From JBCCZC01 sp039188505 (lineage in GTDB: Bacteria > Pseudomonadota > Gammaproteobacteria > Xanthomonadales > SZUA-38): 24,147 nucleotides of DNA. A model generated the notes under the pieces. It had not been told where the DNA came from, made no database searches, and saw only the letters and a list, made by a program, of their open reading frames with translations. This document shows, piece after piece, positions 1-7,275 of this stretch; within the stretch, counting starts at the first letter, position 1, and each line of letters begins with the position of its first letter. The stretch is taken from contig JBCCZC010000028.1 of the NCBI GenBank assembly GCA_039188505.1, positions 1 through 24,147 on the forward strand, in the 5' to 3' direction. The position numbers and the translations under genes were made by a program.

Positions 1-311
1 CCGTGAGCCTCCAGTACCACTTTCAGAACTGGGATCGGTTCAAGCCCTACGTTGGTCTGGGCGTCAACTACACCACCTTCTTCAGCGAGGAGACCCAGGG
101 CCCCCTCGAGGGTGTGGATCTGAGCCTGGATGACTCCTGGGGTCTGGCGGCCCAGGTCGGCTTCGACTACGCCATCAACGAGCGCTGGTTCGCCAAGGCG
201 GACGTCCGCTGGATGGATATCGACAGCGAGGCCAGTCTCGATAGCGCTTCGATCGGCGACGTCGAGATCGACCCACTCGTCTACGGCTTCAGCATCGGCT
301 ATCGGTTTTAG
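1..311 (+). CDS. ompW: OmpW family outer-membrane protein, C-terminal part (5' end outside window)
   Basis: About 102 C-terminal residues of an eight-stranded outer-membrane beta-barrel of the OmpW family, which forms a narrow hydrophobic channel in the outer membrane. The family-typical segment KPYVGLGVNYTTFF is followed by an extracellular-loop region, then DSWGLAAQVGFDYAINERWF, the strand DVRWMDID, and a terminal YGFSIGYRF ending in the C-terminal Phe expected of Bam-assembled porins. Alternating hydrophobic and polar residues fit beta strands. The gene enters from the left edge; the GTG at position 3 is read as an internal Val, not a start. The stop is TAG at 309-311. Full-length relatives are about 200-230 residues, so roughly half is missing. 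The family assignment is secure from motifs; substrate is unknown. Confidence 0.9.
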   Translation, partial: VSLQYHFQNWDRFKPYVGLGVNYTTFFSEETQGPLEGVDLSLDDSWGLAAQVGFDYAINERWFAKADVRWMDIDSEASLDSASIGDVEIDPLVYGFSIGYRF

Positions 312-318
312 TTGAAGT

Positions 319-407
319 CCGGAATCGGCCATCCCTGGCCGATCCGGACCCGGCCTCCGAAAAGCGTGGTTTTCGGCGGCCTCGCATGCTCGACGACGTC
401 GAGCATG
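319..407. other. Three consecutive inverted repeats (hairpins) after ompW
   Basis: Seen directly: 319-347 pairs CCGGAATCGGCCA with TGGCCGATCCGG (one-base bulge, TCCC loop). 352-381 pairs GGCC/CCGAAAA with TTTTCGG/GGCC around a GCGTGG loop. 385-407 pairs CATGCTCGAC with GTCGAGCATG around GAC, a perfect 10-bp stem. The first lies 8 bases after the ompW stop and may end or stabilise that transcript. None is followed by a clean T-run. The 208-base gap 312-519 holds these hairpins and no convincing gene. Confidence 0.5.
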
Positions 408-519
408 GCGGCACCTCCCTGTGCCGCGGCAACGCCAAACCGCGCCGGTTGTCAGGCACCTTGACCGCGCGGGTCCTGGCCGCGTGCGTTGCCGGCGTGA
501 GCTGGTAGCATGCGCGGCC

Positions 520-1902
520 ATGATCATCGAGAAACTCAGGGATTCGCTCCCCGGCCTGCGGGCGACGGTCGACCCCGGCGACCTGCAGGAATACGGTCGC
601 GACTGGACCCGCTTCGTGCCTCCCGCGCCGGCGGCCATCGTCTTTCCCGAGAGTACCGAGGCCGTCCAGGCGCTGGTGAGCTGGGCGCGGGAGCACGAGT
701 TCGCGCTCGTGCCCTCCGGCGGCCGGACCGGACTCAGCGGCGGCGCCGTGGCGCCAGCGGGCGAGATCGTCGTTTCCATGGAGCGCATGAATGCCCTCGG
801 CGACTGGAATCCGGTCGATCGGCTGCTGACCTGTGGCGCCGGCGCGGTGACCCAGCGCATTCAGGATTTTGCCGTCGAGCAGGGCCTCTACTACCCGGTC
901 AGCTTCGCATCGGAGGGGTCGAGCCAGATCGGTGGCAACGTCGCCACCAATGCCGGCGGCATCAAGGTACTCCGCTACGGCCTGACCCGGGACCGTGTGG
1001 CGGGCCTTCAGGTGGTCACCGGAGCTGGCGAGGTCCTCGACCTCAATCGTGGCCTCGTGAAGAACGCGACCGGCTACGACCTGCGGCACCTTTTCATCGG
1101 CTCCGAGGGAACCCTGGGCATCATCACGCAGGTCACCCTGGAGCTCGTCGACGCGCCGCCGGCTCAGGCGGTGATGGTCGTCGGCGCGGCCGACATGCAG
1201 GCGATCATGGGTATCTTCGGTGCCGCCCGGGCGTCGCTGACGCTATCGGCCTACGAGTTCTTTTCGGATCGCGCCCTTGGCCGGGTGCTGGCGCACCACG
1301 AGCTGCGGGGGCCCTTCGAGACGCGCTGTCCTTACTACGCGCTGCTGGAGTTCGACTGTGCGGGCGACGACGATGAGGCGACCGCCGCCGAGGTTTTCGA
1401 GCGCTGCATGGAGGCGGGCTGGGTGCTGGACGGCGTGATCAGCCAGAGCGAGTCCCAGGCGCAGGACCTCTGGAAGCTGCGGGAGTACATCTCCGAATCG
1501 ATCGCTCCGGCAACGCCCTATAAGAACGACCTGTCCGTCCGGGTCTCACGCGTTCCGGGCTTCCTCGAAACGCTCGATGCGCTCGTCGGCGAGCGCTATC
1601 CGGACTTCGAGGTGGTCTGGTTCGGCCACATCGGCGATGGCAACCTGCATCTCAACATCCTCAAGCCCGACGGGTTGGAAACGGGTGAATTCCAGGCCCG
1701 GTGCGAGGCGGTGAACGACGAGGTCTTCGAGCTGGTGGCCCGGCACGATGGCAGCGTCTCGGCGGAGAACGGCGTCGGGATGCTGAAGAAGCCCTACCTG
1801 GGGCACTCGCGGGACCAGGCGGAAATCGAGGCGATGCGCGCGGTCAAGGGCGTGTTCGATCCGGACGGCATCCTGAACCCTGGCAAGCTGATCGATCGGT
1901 GA
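520..1902 (+). CDS. FAD-binding D-2-hydroxyacid dehydrogenase (D-lactate / D-2-hydroxyglutarate dehydrogenase-like)
   Basis: A 460-residue flavoprotein of the PCMH-type FAD-binding (FAD_binding_4) plus FAD-oxidase C-terminal family, which oxidises D-2-hydroxyacids to 2-oxoacids. FAD-contact motifs are visible: PSGGRTGLSGG (about 65-75), SEGSSQIGGNVATNAGG (131-147), RYG (152-154) and ATGYDLRHLFIGSEGTLG (183-200). The C-terminal domain has HIGDGNLHLN, with the likely metal ligands H370 and H377, and SAENGVG with E416. The start is placed at ATG 520, where homology-like sequence begins (MIIEKLRDSLPG); an in-frame GTG at 421 would add 33 unlikely residues that run through a hairpin region. No strong Shine-Dalgarno precedes 520. 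Length and motifs match D-2-hydroxyglutarate and D-lactate dehydrogenases; substrate cannot be separated from sequence. It converges on the PDZ gene. Confidence 0.88.
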   Translation: MIIEKLRDSLPGLRATVDPGDLQEYGRDWTRFVPPAPAAIVFPESTEAVQALVSWAREHEFALVPSGGRTGLSGGAVAPAGEIVVSMERMNALGDWNPVDRLLTCGAGAVTQRIQDFAVEQGLYYPVSFASEGSSQIGGNVATNAGGIKVLRYGLTRDRVAGLQVVTGAGEVLDLNRGLVKNATGYDLRHLFIGSEGTLGIITQVTLELVDAPPAQAVMVVGAADMQAIMGIFGAARASLTLSAYEFFSDRALGRVLAHHELRGPFETRCPYYALLEFDCAGDDDEATAAEVFERCMEAGWVLDGVISQSESQAQDLWKLREYISESIAPATPYKNDLSVRVSRVPGFLETLDALVGERYPDFEVVWFGHIGDGNLHLNILKPDGLETGEFQARCEAVNDEVFELVARHDGSVSAENGVGMLKKPYLGHSRDQAEIEAMRAVKGVFDPDGILNPGKLIDR

Positions 1903-1938
1903 TCGGGCGCCGGCCTGGACCGACGCCCGGTCTGGAGC

Positions 1939-2946
1939 CTACTCGTCCTCTCCCGATTCGAATTCGTAAAAGAAGGCGTTGCCCACCGGCTGCGGGGCGG
2001 TGACGTCGACATCGATCGTACGCCCGTCGCGCGCCACCTCCACGCTGACCGTCTCGCCGGCGTCGTAGCGACGCAGTTCGCGCATGACCTCGCCAGGCTC
2101 CGCTACGGAGCGTCCCTGGACCGACAGGATCACGTCCCCGGCCAGCAGATCGCCCTCGATGCTTTCGTCGACATCGACCACCAGGGCCCCTTCCTCGACG
2201 CCAAAGTAGCGGCCGAGGTCGGGATTGACGCGCGCTAGCTCGAGGCCGGACCAGCCGAAGCCGAAGCGCCAGAAATTGATGTCGCCCGAGCCCGAGACGT
2301 TCACTTCCGGGATCCGCACATGGAGACCTTCGCGGACGCGCTCGAGCTCCGACTGCAGCTCCTTCACGTTGAACTTGAAGTTCTGGCAGCCGACGATCAG
2401 CGGCTCGATGGAGGTCTGCAGGTCGAACACCATCGTGGGGGTATGGGCTTCCGCGATGACGCCGACGGCAAGCTCGGTGTCGTTGCCACGGCGCACCAGC
2501 AGCTCGTACTCGTCGCCAACGGCCATGCCCTCGAGGAGCTCCATGGCCTGGCCGACCGGTTGGCCGCTATCGAGGCGCGAGCCGTTGATCGCAAGCAGGC
2601 GATCGCCACTGCGGATTCCGGCTTTCGATGCCGGCCCGCCCGGCGTCACCGCGCTCAGCTGGACGCCGTCGCCGGAACGCGGCTCGTCCATGACGATGCC
2701 GATGACCGGCCGCGAGCGGTGCTCACGCACCTCGCGATGCACGCTCACAATCCGATCCGCTTCGTTGCCGCTCAGCGCCTGGAGCGCCCGGGTGGCCTCC
2801 ATGAGTGCCTCGCGGGCCTGTTCCACCTCGGCTCGTGCAGCCGCGAGTTCCTCGGGGCTCGCCGTTTGGCCGTCGGCGACCGCACCGCCCGCGGCAAGCA
2901 GGAAGGCGAGAGCGAGACCTCGTACCGGGTTGTCTTGTAGTTGCAT
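1939..2946 (-). CDS. Periplasmic double-PDZ protein of an ECF sigma operon
   Basis: A 335-residue exported protein. Residues 1-25 look like a signal peptide (hydrophobic LALAFLLAAGGAVA, possible cleavage before DG). Residues 30-60 form an Ala/Glu/Arg-rich probable coiled coil. A first PDZ domain spans about 80-166 (PVIGIVMD, GGPASKAGIRSGDRLLAING) and a second about 233-318 (GVEEGALVVDV, LLAGDVILSVQG). Between them is a region with one cysteine (C187) and a second heptad-like stretch (KELQSELERVREG). No serine-protease (HtrA) or zinc-metalloprotease (RseP) motif is present, so it probably binds peptides or protein C-termini rather than cutting. ATG 2946 is preferred because GAGG lies 7-8 bases upstream; an in-frame GTG at 2958 overlaps the upstream stop. 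It is third in the sigma operon, suggesting a sensing or output role (inference). Confidence 0.8.
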   Translation of the reverse strand: MQLQDNPVRGLALAFLLAAGGAVADGQTASPEELAAARAEVEQAREALMEATRALQALSGNEADRIVSVHREVREHRSRPVIGIVMDEPRSGDGVQLSAVTPGGPASKAGIRSGDRLLAINGSRLDSGQPVGQAMELLEGMAVGDEYELLVRRGNDTELAVGVIAEAHTPTMVFDLQTSIEPLIVGCQNFKFNVKELQSELERVREGLHVRIPEVNVSGSGDINFWRFGFGWSGLELARVNPDLGRYFGVEEGALVVDVDESIEGDLLAGDVILSVQGRSVAEPGEVMRELRRYDAGETVSVEVARDGRTIDVDVTAPQPVGNAFFYEFESGEDE

Positions 2947-2954
2947 CGTGTACC

Positions 2955-3506
2955 TCACTGACGATAGGCGGCGGGTGTCGCTTCCGCCGCCGGGATGTTT
3001 CGGGTCATCACGGGTGCCGGCCGACGACCGGGTTCCCAGCGGCGTTGGTTGGCCGTCGCGTGGACGGTCACCAGGTCATTCATGATTGCGGCGCGCTGCT
3101 GCCAGAGCGCCAGGCGCTGGTCCTCCTCGACCGGGCGCGTCAGTCGGTCGTCGAGCACCGCGACGAGATCTTCGAGCTCCGAGACGGCGACCGCCTCATG
3201 GCCGCGCAGCACGGAGTTCGCGTCCTTGAGACTCGATAGCTCCGCTTCGAGCAGCTGCGAGTAGGTGATCCAGCGGTCGATCTCGCCGCGCTGCTCGTCG
3301 AGTTCGCCGGAGAGCAGCGTAATGAGGCCGAGCGACGCGACCAGGAGGGCGGCAGCCGCCGGCTTCAGCCAGCGCTTCGGTCGCCGGCGCGCGCGATCGA
3401 GTTCGAGCGCGACACCCGGCCAGGCGTCGGTTGTCGGAGTGGCATCGCCCAGGCCGTCGAGGCCGAGGGGATCCCGCGGGGTCAGGGCGTCGCGATCTGC
3501 GGACAT
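2955..3506 (-). CDS. Single-pass membrane protein, probable anti-sigma factor
   Basis: A 183-residue protein encoded directly after an ECF sigma gene and overlapping it by 25 bases. Its start ATG at 3506 has a strong GGAGGTGA ribosome site inside the sigma gene, so translation is probably coupled. Layout: a cytoplasmic N-terminus of about 47 residues containing WPGVALELDRARRRPKRW, one membrane helix at about 48-66 (AAALLVASLGLITLLSG), then an outer part that is largely coiled coil (about 67-155) and a Pro/Ala-rich tail. There is no HxxxCxxC zinc anti-sigma motif and no obvious RseA-like domain. The anti-sigma role is inferred from position and topology (positive-inside Arg/Lys cluster before the helix). 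It could instead be a scaffold for the downstream PDZ protein. Confidence 0.65.
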   Translation of the reverse strand: MSADRDALTPRDPLGLDGLGDATPTTDAWPGVALELDRARRRPKRWLKPAAAALLVASLGLITLLSGELDEQRGEIDRWITYSQLLEAELSSLKDANSVLRGHEAVAVSELEDLVAVLDDRLTRPVEEDQRLALWQQRAAIMNDLVTVHATANQRRWEPGRRPAPVMTRNIPAAEATPAAYRQ

Positions 3507-4048
3507 AGCGCGTCACCTCCATCACGGTTGAGGAGCTCGCGCAGGCGCCCGTGGGCCCGCGAAAGCTGGGTTTTCGAGAAACTCACGCTGCGACCATAGA
3601 GGTCGGCGATCTCCTGGTGGCTATAGCCCTCGACGTCGTAGAGCCAAACCACGGCGCGGCCGTCCGGGCTCAGGCGGGCGAGGGCGCCGGCAAGATCCAT
3701 CTGCATGTCCGGATGCTCCTGGCGGACCTCTTCGCTTTCGCCGACCAGGGACAGATGGCCGCCCTTGCGCTTGCGCAGGCGGCCCAGGCAGGTGTTGACA
3801 GCCACCTGGCGCAGCCAGCCCCAGAACGGCGCGTCCGCGCGGTACTGGTGGATCCTGGAAAAGGCGTGGACGAAGGTGTCCTGAAGGACATCCATCGCAT
3901 CCTGTTCGTCCTGGCAGATACGCAGCGCCAGCGTGAACACGGGCCGTTCGAAGAGCCGGAACACCCGTTCCTGCGCCGCGCGGTCCTGGGACCGGACCGC
4001 CGTCAGCGTGTCGGAGTCGACGGCTATGGCGAATTTCGAAGACTTCAT
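3482..4048 (-). CDS. ECF-family RNA polymerase sigma factor
   Basis: A 188-residue extracytoplasmic-function sigma factor, which directs RNA polymerase to stress or envelope promoters. Region sigma-2 covers about 14-95: ALRICQDEQDAMDVLQDTFVHAF (core binding and -10 recognition helix), then FWGWLRQVAVNTCLGRLRKRK. Region sigma-4 covers about 118-174: LARLSPDGRAVVWLYDVEGYSHQEIADLYGRSVSFSKTQLSRAHGRLRELL, with the helix-turn-helix in the EIADL...SKTQLSRA segment. ATG 4048 is chosen because conserved sequence begins soon after it; an in-frame GTG at 4204 would add 52 residues without sigma character. An AGGGG lies close upstream of the ATG. It heads a three-gene operon with the membrane protein and PDZ protein and is divergent from clpS. 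Regulation by the membrane protein is expected but inferred. Confidence 0.88.
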   Translation of the reverse strand: MKSSKFAIAVDSDTLTAVRSQDRAAQERVFRLFERPVFTLALRICQDEQDAMDVLQDTFVHAFSRIHQYRADAPFWGWLRQVAVNTCLGRLRKRKGGHLSLVGESEEVRQEHPDMQMDLAGALARLSPDGRAVVWLYDVEGYSHQEIADLYGRSVSFSKTQLSRAHGRLRELLNRDGGDALCPQIATP

Positions 4049-4063
4049 GCCCCTATGGATGCG

Positions 4064-4108
4064 GTGGCCCGGCAAAAGGTCACAATTGAGTTCTTGCCGG
4101 CTGGCCAC
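4064..4108. promoter_or_regulatory. Long imperfect inverted repeat upstream of the sigma gene
   Basis: GTGGCC-CGGCAA (4064-4075) pairs with TTGCCG-GCT-GGCCAC (4094-4108), giving 12 paired bases with a three-base bulge and an 18-base centre containing CAATTG. It begins 16 bases upstream of the sigma ATG, so it lies either in the sigma promoter or in its 5' leader. Its function (operator or mRNA structure) is not known. Confidence 0.45.
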
Positions 4109-4128
4109 ATAATCAGTGACGGGCTGGA

Positions 4129-4134
4129 TATAAT
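4129..4134 (+). promoter_or_regulatory. Candidate -10 element for clpS
   Basis: A perfect TATAAT lies 109 bases upstream of the clpS ATG. No good -35 hexamer sits at 16-18 bases upstream, so the promoter is either weak or activator-dependent. If used, transcription would start near 4141 and leave a leader of about 100 bases. Confidence 0.35.
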
Positions 4135-4242
4135 GCCCGGAGACGCGATCCGCGGCGATGACGCCACGTTGAACCGGGGTCGTCGAGACTGCCTGAACCC
4201 GCATCCCGCGGGCTGTGGAAAGGACCCGATCAGACTCGTACG

Positions 4243-4560
4243 ATGAGTGACCCGGAAGAACATCTAGAACAGGGCGTAGCGCTTGAGGAGTCGCGTCCAG
4301 AAGTCAAGCGACCGCCACTCTACAAGGTGTATCTCATCAATGACGACTATACCCCGATGGAGTTTGTCGTCGACGTTCTCATGTATTTCTTTGGCATGAC
4401 CAAGGAGAAGGCGACCCAGGTCATGCTGCAGGTGCACTATCGCGGCAAGGGCGTCTGTGGCGTCTTCAGCCGCGAAATCGCCGAGACGAAGGTCAACCTC
4501 GTCAACGATCATGCGCGGGAGAACCAGCACCCGCTGATGTGCTCGATGGAGGAGGTCTGA
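4243..4560 (+). CDS. clpS: ClpS, adaptor of the ClpAP protease
   Basis: A 105-residue adaptor that binds N-degron substrates (N-terminal Leu, Phe, Tyr, Trp) and hands them to ClpA. After a variable acidic N-terminal tail of about 22 residues comes the conserved core: PPLYKVYLINDDYTPMEFVV, with the NDDYTPMEFV motif that forms the N-degron pocket, then YFFGMTKEKATQVMLQVHYRGKGVCGVFSREIAETKV. Length is normal. clpA follows 109 bases downstream, the usual order. No strong Shine-Dalgarno is seen; the nearest AAGGA is about 19 bases upstream of the ATG. The start is supported by the typical length of the N-terminal tail. Aat, which makes ClpS substrates, lies just beyond clpA and infA. Confidence 0.96.
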   Translation: MSDPEEHLEQGVALEESRPEVKRPPLYKVYLINDDYTPMEFVVDVLMYFFGMTKEKATQVMLQVHYRGKGVCGVFSREIAETKVNLVNDHARENQHPLMCSMEEV

Positions 4561-4596
4561 GGGCCACAGCCGACGGAGATCGGAGGAGAACGGACC

Positions 4597-4647
4597 ATGG
4601 GATCGACGGTCCGAGATGAAAGGGGCAGGAAAACAGCGGGTCTTTGA
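4597..4647 (+). CDS. Possible 16-residue leader ORF between clpS and clpA
   Basis: ATG 4597 opens a 16-codon frame (MGSTVRDERGRKTAGL) ending with TGA at 4645-4647. It is preceded by GGAGGAGA at 4582-4589, a better ribosome site than that of clpS or clpA. The start codon lies in the loop of a hairpin (CGGACC 4591-4596 with GGTCCG 4608-4613), and the stop lies in a second hairpin (GGGTC 4638-4642 with GACCC 4646-4650). It is out of frame with clpA. No homology is recognised, so it may be chance; a role in clpA translation is inference. Confidence 0.3.
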   Translation: MGSTVRDERGRKTAGL

Positions 4648-4669
4648 CCCCGGAGCAGACGGATAGCCT

Positions 4670-6934
4670 ATGTTCAGCAAGGATCTCGAGCAGACGATCA
4701 GCCAGAGCTACAAGCGGGCACGCGCCCGCCGGCACGAATTCATGACCGTCGAGCATCTCTTTCTCGCGCTGCTCGACAACCCGTCGGCCGTCAATGTATT
4801 GACCGCCTGCGGCGCCAATCTCGAGGTGCTGCGCCAGGAGCTGAAGGACATCATCGAGCAGACGGTGCCGGTGCTTCCTGGCAGCGACGAGCGCGACACC
4901 CAGCCGACACTCGGCTTCCAGCGCGTGCTCCAGCGCGCCGTTTACCATGTCCAATCCTCGGGGAAGAAGGAGGTCACCGGCGCCAACGTTCTGGTGGCGA
5001 TCTTCGGCGAGAAGGACTCGCACGCGGTATATTTCCTCCACAAGCAGGACATCTCCCGCCTTGACGTCGTGAACTACATTGCTCACGGCGTGACCAAGCT
5101 CGGCAGCGACGCAGCCGCGGGCAACGCGGAGGTCGAGGCGGAGAACGGCGAGGGCCGGAAGGCCAATCCACTGGCGCAGTTCGCGACCAATCTCAACGAG
5201 CTGGCCGAGGCGGGCAAGATCGATCCGCTCATCGGGCGCGACAAGGAGATCGAGCGCACGATCCAGGTGCTTTGCCGGCGTCGCAAGAACAACCCGCTGT
5301 TCGTGGGTGAGGCCGGCGTGGGCAAGACAGCGCTGGCCGAGGGACTGGCCAAGCGCATCGTCGATGGCGAAGTGCCCGACGTCCTTTCCGATGCCGTCAT
5401 CTACGCCCTCGACCTGGGCTCGCTGGTTGCCGGCACCAAGTATCGCGGCGACTTCGAGAAGCGACTGAAGAACGTCATCACCCAGCTCAAGAGCGACCCG
5501 GGCGCGATCCTGTTCATCGATGAAATTCACACGATCATCGGTGCTGGCGCCGCTTCCGGCGGCGTGATGGACGCCTCGAATCTGATCAAACCCGTGCTGG
5601 CCTCCGGCGAACTCCGGTGCATCGGCTCCACGACCTTCCAGGAGTTTCGCGGCATCTTCGAGAAGGATCGGGCGCTTGCCCGCCGCTTCCAGAAGATCGA
5701 TATCGTCGAACCGACCGTCGAGGAGACCATCGAGATCCTCCAGGGACTCAAGACCCGCTTCGAGGACTACCACCAGGTCAAATACAGCAACGGCGCGCTT
5801 GAGTCAGCAGCGTCGCTGTCGGCGCGGCACATCAACGATCGCTACCTCCCGGACAAGGCCATCGACGTCATCGACGAGGCCGGGGCGCGCCAGCGCTTGC
5901 TGCCGACCGAGGAGCGCACCGAGCTCCTCCTGGAAGAGGACATCGAATACGTCGTCGCGCGGATGGCGCGGATCCCGCCGAAGCAGGTGTCCACCTCCGA
6001 CAAGGACGTGCTGCGCAACCTCGACCGGAACCTGAAGATGGTCGTCTTCGGGCAGGACAACGCCATCGACGCCCTTGTCGCGGCCATCAAGATGTCGCGT
6101 ACGGGCCTCGGCGAGCCTGACAAGCCGGTGGGGAGCTTCCTGTTTGCCGGGCCGACCGGCGTCGGCAAGACCGAGGTCACCCGCCAGCTGGCGCTGCAGA
6201 TGGGCATCGAACTCATCCGCTTCGACATGTCGGAATACATGGAAGCCCACACGGTCTCGCGCCTCGTCGGTGCGCCGCCGGGCTACGTGGGCTTCGACCA
6301 GGGTGGTCTGCTGACCGAGGCGGTCACGAAGTCACCGCACAGCGTGCTGCTCCTGGACGAGGTCGAGAAGGCGCACCCCGACGTCTTCAACCTGCTGCTG
6401 CAGGTCATGGACCACGGGACGCTGACGGACACCAACGGCCGTGCCGCCGATTTCCGCAACGTGATCCTCGTGATGACGACGAACGCTGGGGCCGAGCGCG
6501 CCAGCCGGCGGACGATCGGCTTCCGGACCCAGGATCATTCGACCGATGCGCTCGAGGAGATTCGGAAGAAGTTCACGCCGGAGTTCCGCAACCGCCTGGA
6601 CTCGATCATCCAGTTCGCGGCGCTCGACTTCGACGTGATCCTCCGCGTGGTCGACAAGTTCATCATCGAACTGGAAGCCCTGCTGCACGAGAAGCAGGTG
6701 TCGCTCACCGTGGATTCCGACGCGCGGACCTGGCTGGCCGAGCACGGCTTCGACCCGCAGATGGGCGCACGTCCGATGACGCGCGTGATCCAGGAGCAGG
6801 TGAAGCGCCCGCTGGCCGACGAACTGCTCTTCGGCGAGCTTGCCGCGGGTGGCTCGGTGACGCTGACGGTCGAGGAAGGCGAACTGAAGATCTCGACGAA
6901 GGCCGCGGAAGCGCAGCCGGCCGAGGAAGCCTAG
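4670..6934 (+). CDS. clpA: ClpA, ATPase subunit of ClpAP protease
   Basis: A 754-residue Clp/Hsp100 unfoldase that translocates substrates into ClpP. The N-domain covers about 1-143 (MFSKDLEQTISQSYKRAR, a ClpS and substrate docking domain). The first AAA+ module has Walker A GEAGVGKT (213-220) and Walker B FIDE with D284/E285. The second has Walker A GPTGVGKT (494-501) and Walker B LLLDE with D563/E564. The absence of a long middle domain separates it from ClpB. The IGF tripeptide at 616-618 is the ClpP-docking loop. The start at ATG 4670 gives the standard ClpA N-terminus; CGGAG lies upstream at a long distance. Length is normal for the family (E. coli about 758). It is downstream of clpS and converges on infA. 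Confidence 0.97.
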   Translation: MFSKDLEQTISQSYKRARARRHEFMTVEHLFLALLDNPSAVNVLTACGANLEVLRQELKDIIEQTVPVLPGSDERDTQPTLGFQRVLQRAVYHVQSSGKKEVTGANVLVAIFGEKDSHAVYFLHKQDISRLDVVNYIAHGVTKLGSDAAAGNAEVEAENGEGRKANPLAQFATNLNELAEAGKIDPLIGRDKEIERTIQVLCRRRKNNPLFVGEAGVGKTALAEGLAKRIVDGEVPDVLSDAVIYALDLGSLVAGTKYRGDFEKRLKNVITQLKSDPGAILFIDEIHTIIGAGAASGGVMDASNLIKPVLASGELRCIGSTTFQEFRGIFEKDRALARRFQKIDIVEPTVEETIEILQGLKTRFEDYHQVKYSNGALESAASLSARHINDRYLPDKAIDVIDEAGARQRLLPTEERTELLLEEDIEYVVARMARIPPKQVSTSDKDVLRNLDRNLKMVVFGQDNAIDALVAAIKMSRTGLGEPDKPVGSFLFAGPTGVGKTEVTRQLALQMGIELIRFDMSEYMEAHTVSRLVGAPPGYVGFDQGGLLTEAVTKSPHSVLLLDEVEKAHPDVFNLLLQVMDHGTLTDTNGRAADFRNVILVMTTNAGAERASRRTIGFRTQDHSTDALEEIRKKFTPEFRNRLDSIIQFAALDFDVILRVVDKFIIELEALLHEKQVSLTVDSDARTWLAEHGFDPQMGARPMTRVIQEQVKRPLADELLFGELAAGGSVTLTVEEGELKISTKAAEAQPAEEA

Positions 6935-6947
6935 GCGGGTATCGAAC

Positions 6948-6965
6948 GGCGCCCTGCGGGGCGCC
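6948..6965. terminator. GC-rich hairpin between clpA and infA
   Basis: GGCGCCC and GGGCGCC pair perfectly around TGCG, in the 34-base gap between the convergent clpA and infA stops. There is no long T-run on either strand, so it is a weak or Rho-assisted bidirectional terminator. Confidence 0.45.
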
Positions 6966-6968
6966 GCT

Positions 6969-7190
6969 TCACGTGCGCAGGCGGTAGGTGATGCGACCCT
7001 TCGACAGATCGTAGGGGGTCATTTCGACCTTGACCCGGTCGCCGGTCAGGATACGGATGTAGTGCTTGCGCATGCGCCCAGAGATGTGGGCGGTGATCAC
7101 GTGTCCGTTGTCGAGTTCGACACGGAACATCGTGTTGGGCAGGGAGTCGAGGACCACCCCTTCCATTTCGATGACGTCTTCTTTAGCCAT
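6969..7190 (-). CDS. infA: Translation initiation factor IF-1
   Basis: A 73-residue single OB-fold protein that binds the ribosomal A site during initiation. The sequence is diagnostic: MAKEDVIEMEGVVLDSLPN, then NGHVITAHISGRMRKHYIRI and a TPYDLSKGRITYR end. ATG 7190 gives the standard start; the frame is open further upstream but those residues have no IF-1 character. It lies between clpA and aat, its usual place in Gammaproteobacteria. A promoter immediately upstream (7217-7245) suggests it is transcribed independently of aat. Confidence 0.98.
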   Translation of the reverse strand: MAKEDVIEMEGVVLDSLPNTMFRVELDNGHVITAHISGRMRKHYIRILTGDRVKVEMTPYDLSKGRITYRLRT

Positions 7191-7216
7191 GGGCTCTCGG
7201 ATGCGGAAAAGCGGGC

Positions 7217-7245
7217 ATTGTAATGATCCCCCCGGGTGATTCCAA
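7217..7245 (-). promoter_or_regulatory. Sigma-70-type promoter for infA
   Basis: On the minus strand, TTGGAA (7245-7240) is separated by exactly 17 bases from TACAAT (7222-7217). The predicted start of transcription is near 7210, about 20 bases before the infA ATG. It lies in the gap after the aat stop. Confidence 0.5.
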
Positions 7246-7275
7246 TGTCGGCGGCCCGGCGTCCGACGGGTGGCT

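Noticed and set aside
421..519. N-terminal extension of the dehydrogenase from GTG 421
   Set aside because: The added 33 residues have no family character; homology-like sequence starts at ATG 520.
506..522. TAGCAT just before the dehydrogenase ATG, suggesting a leaderless transcript
   Set aside because: No -35 at a suitable distance; a single degenerate hexamer is not enough.
1905..1928. GGGCG/CGCCC pairing between the dehydrogenase and PDZ genes as a terminator
   Set aside because: Stem of five pairs with a 14-base loop and no T-run; too weak to call.
4502..5773. A 423-codon open frame antisense to clpA
   Set aside because: Shadow of clpA codons; no recognisable domain.
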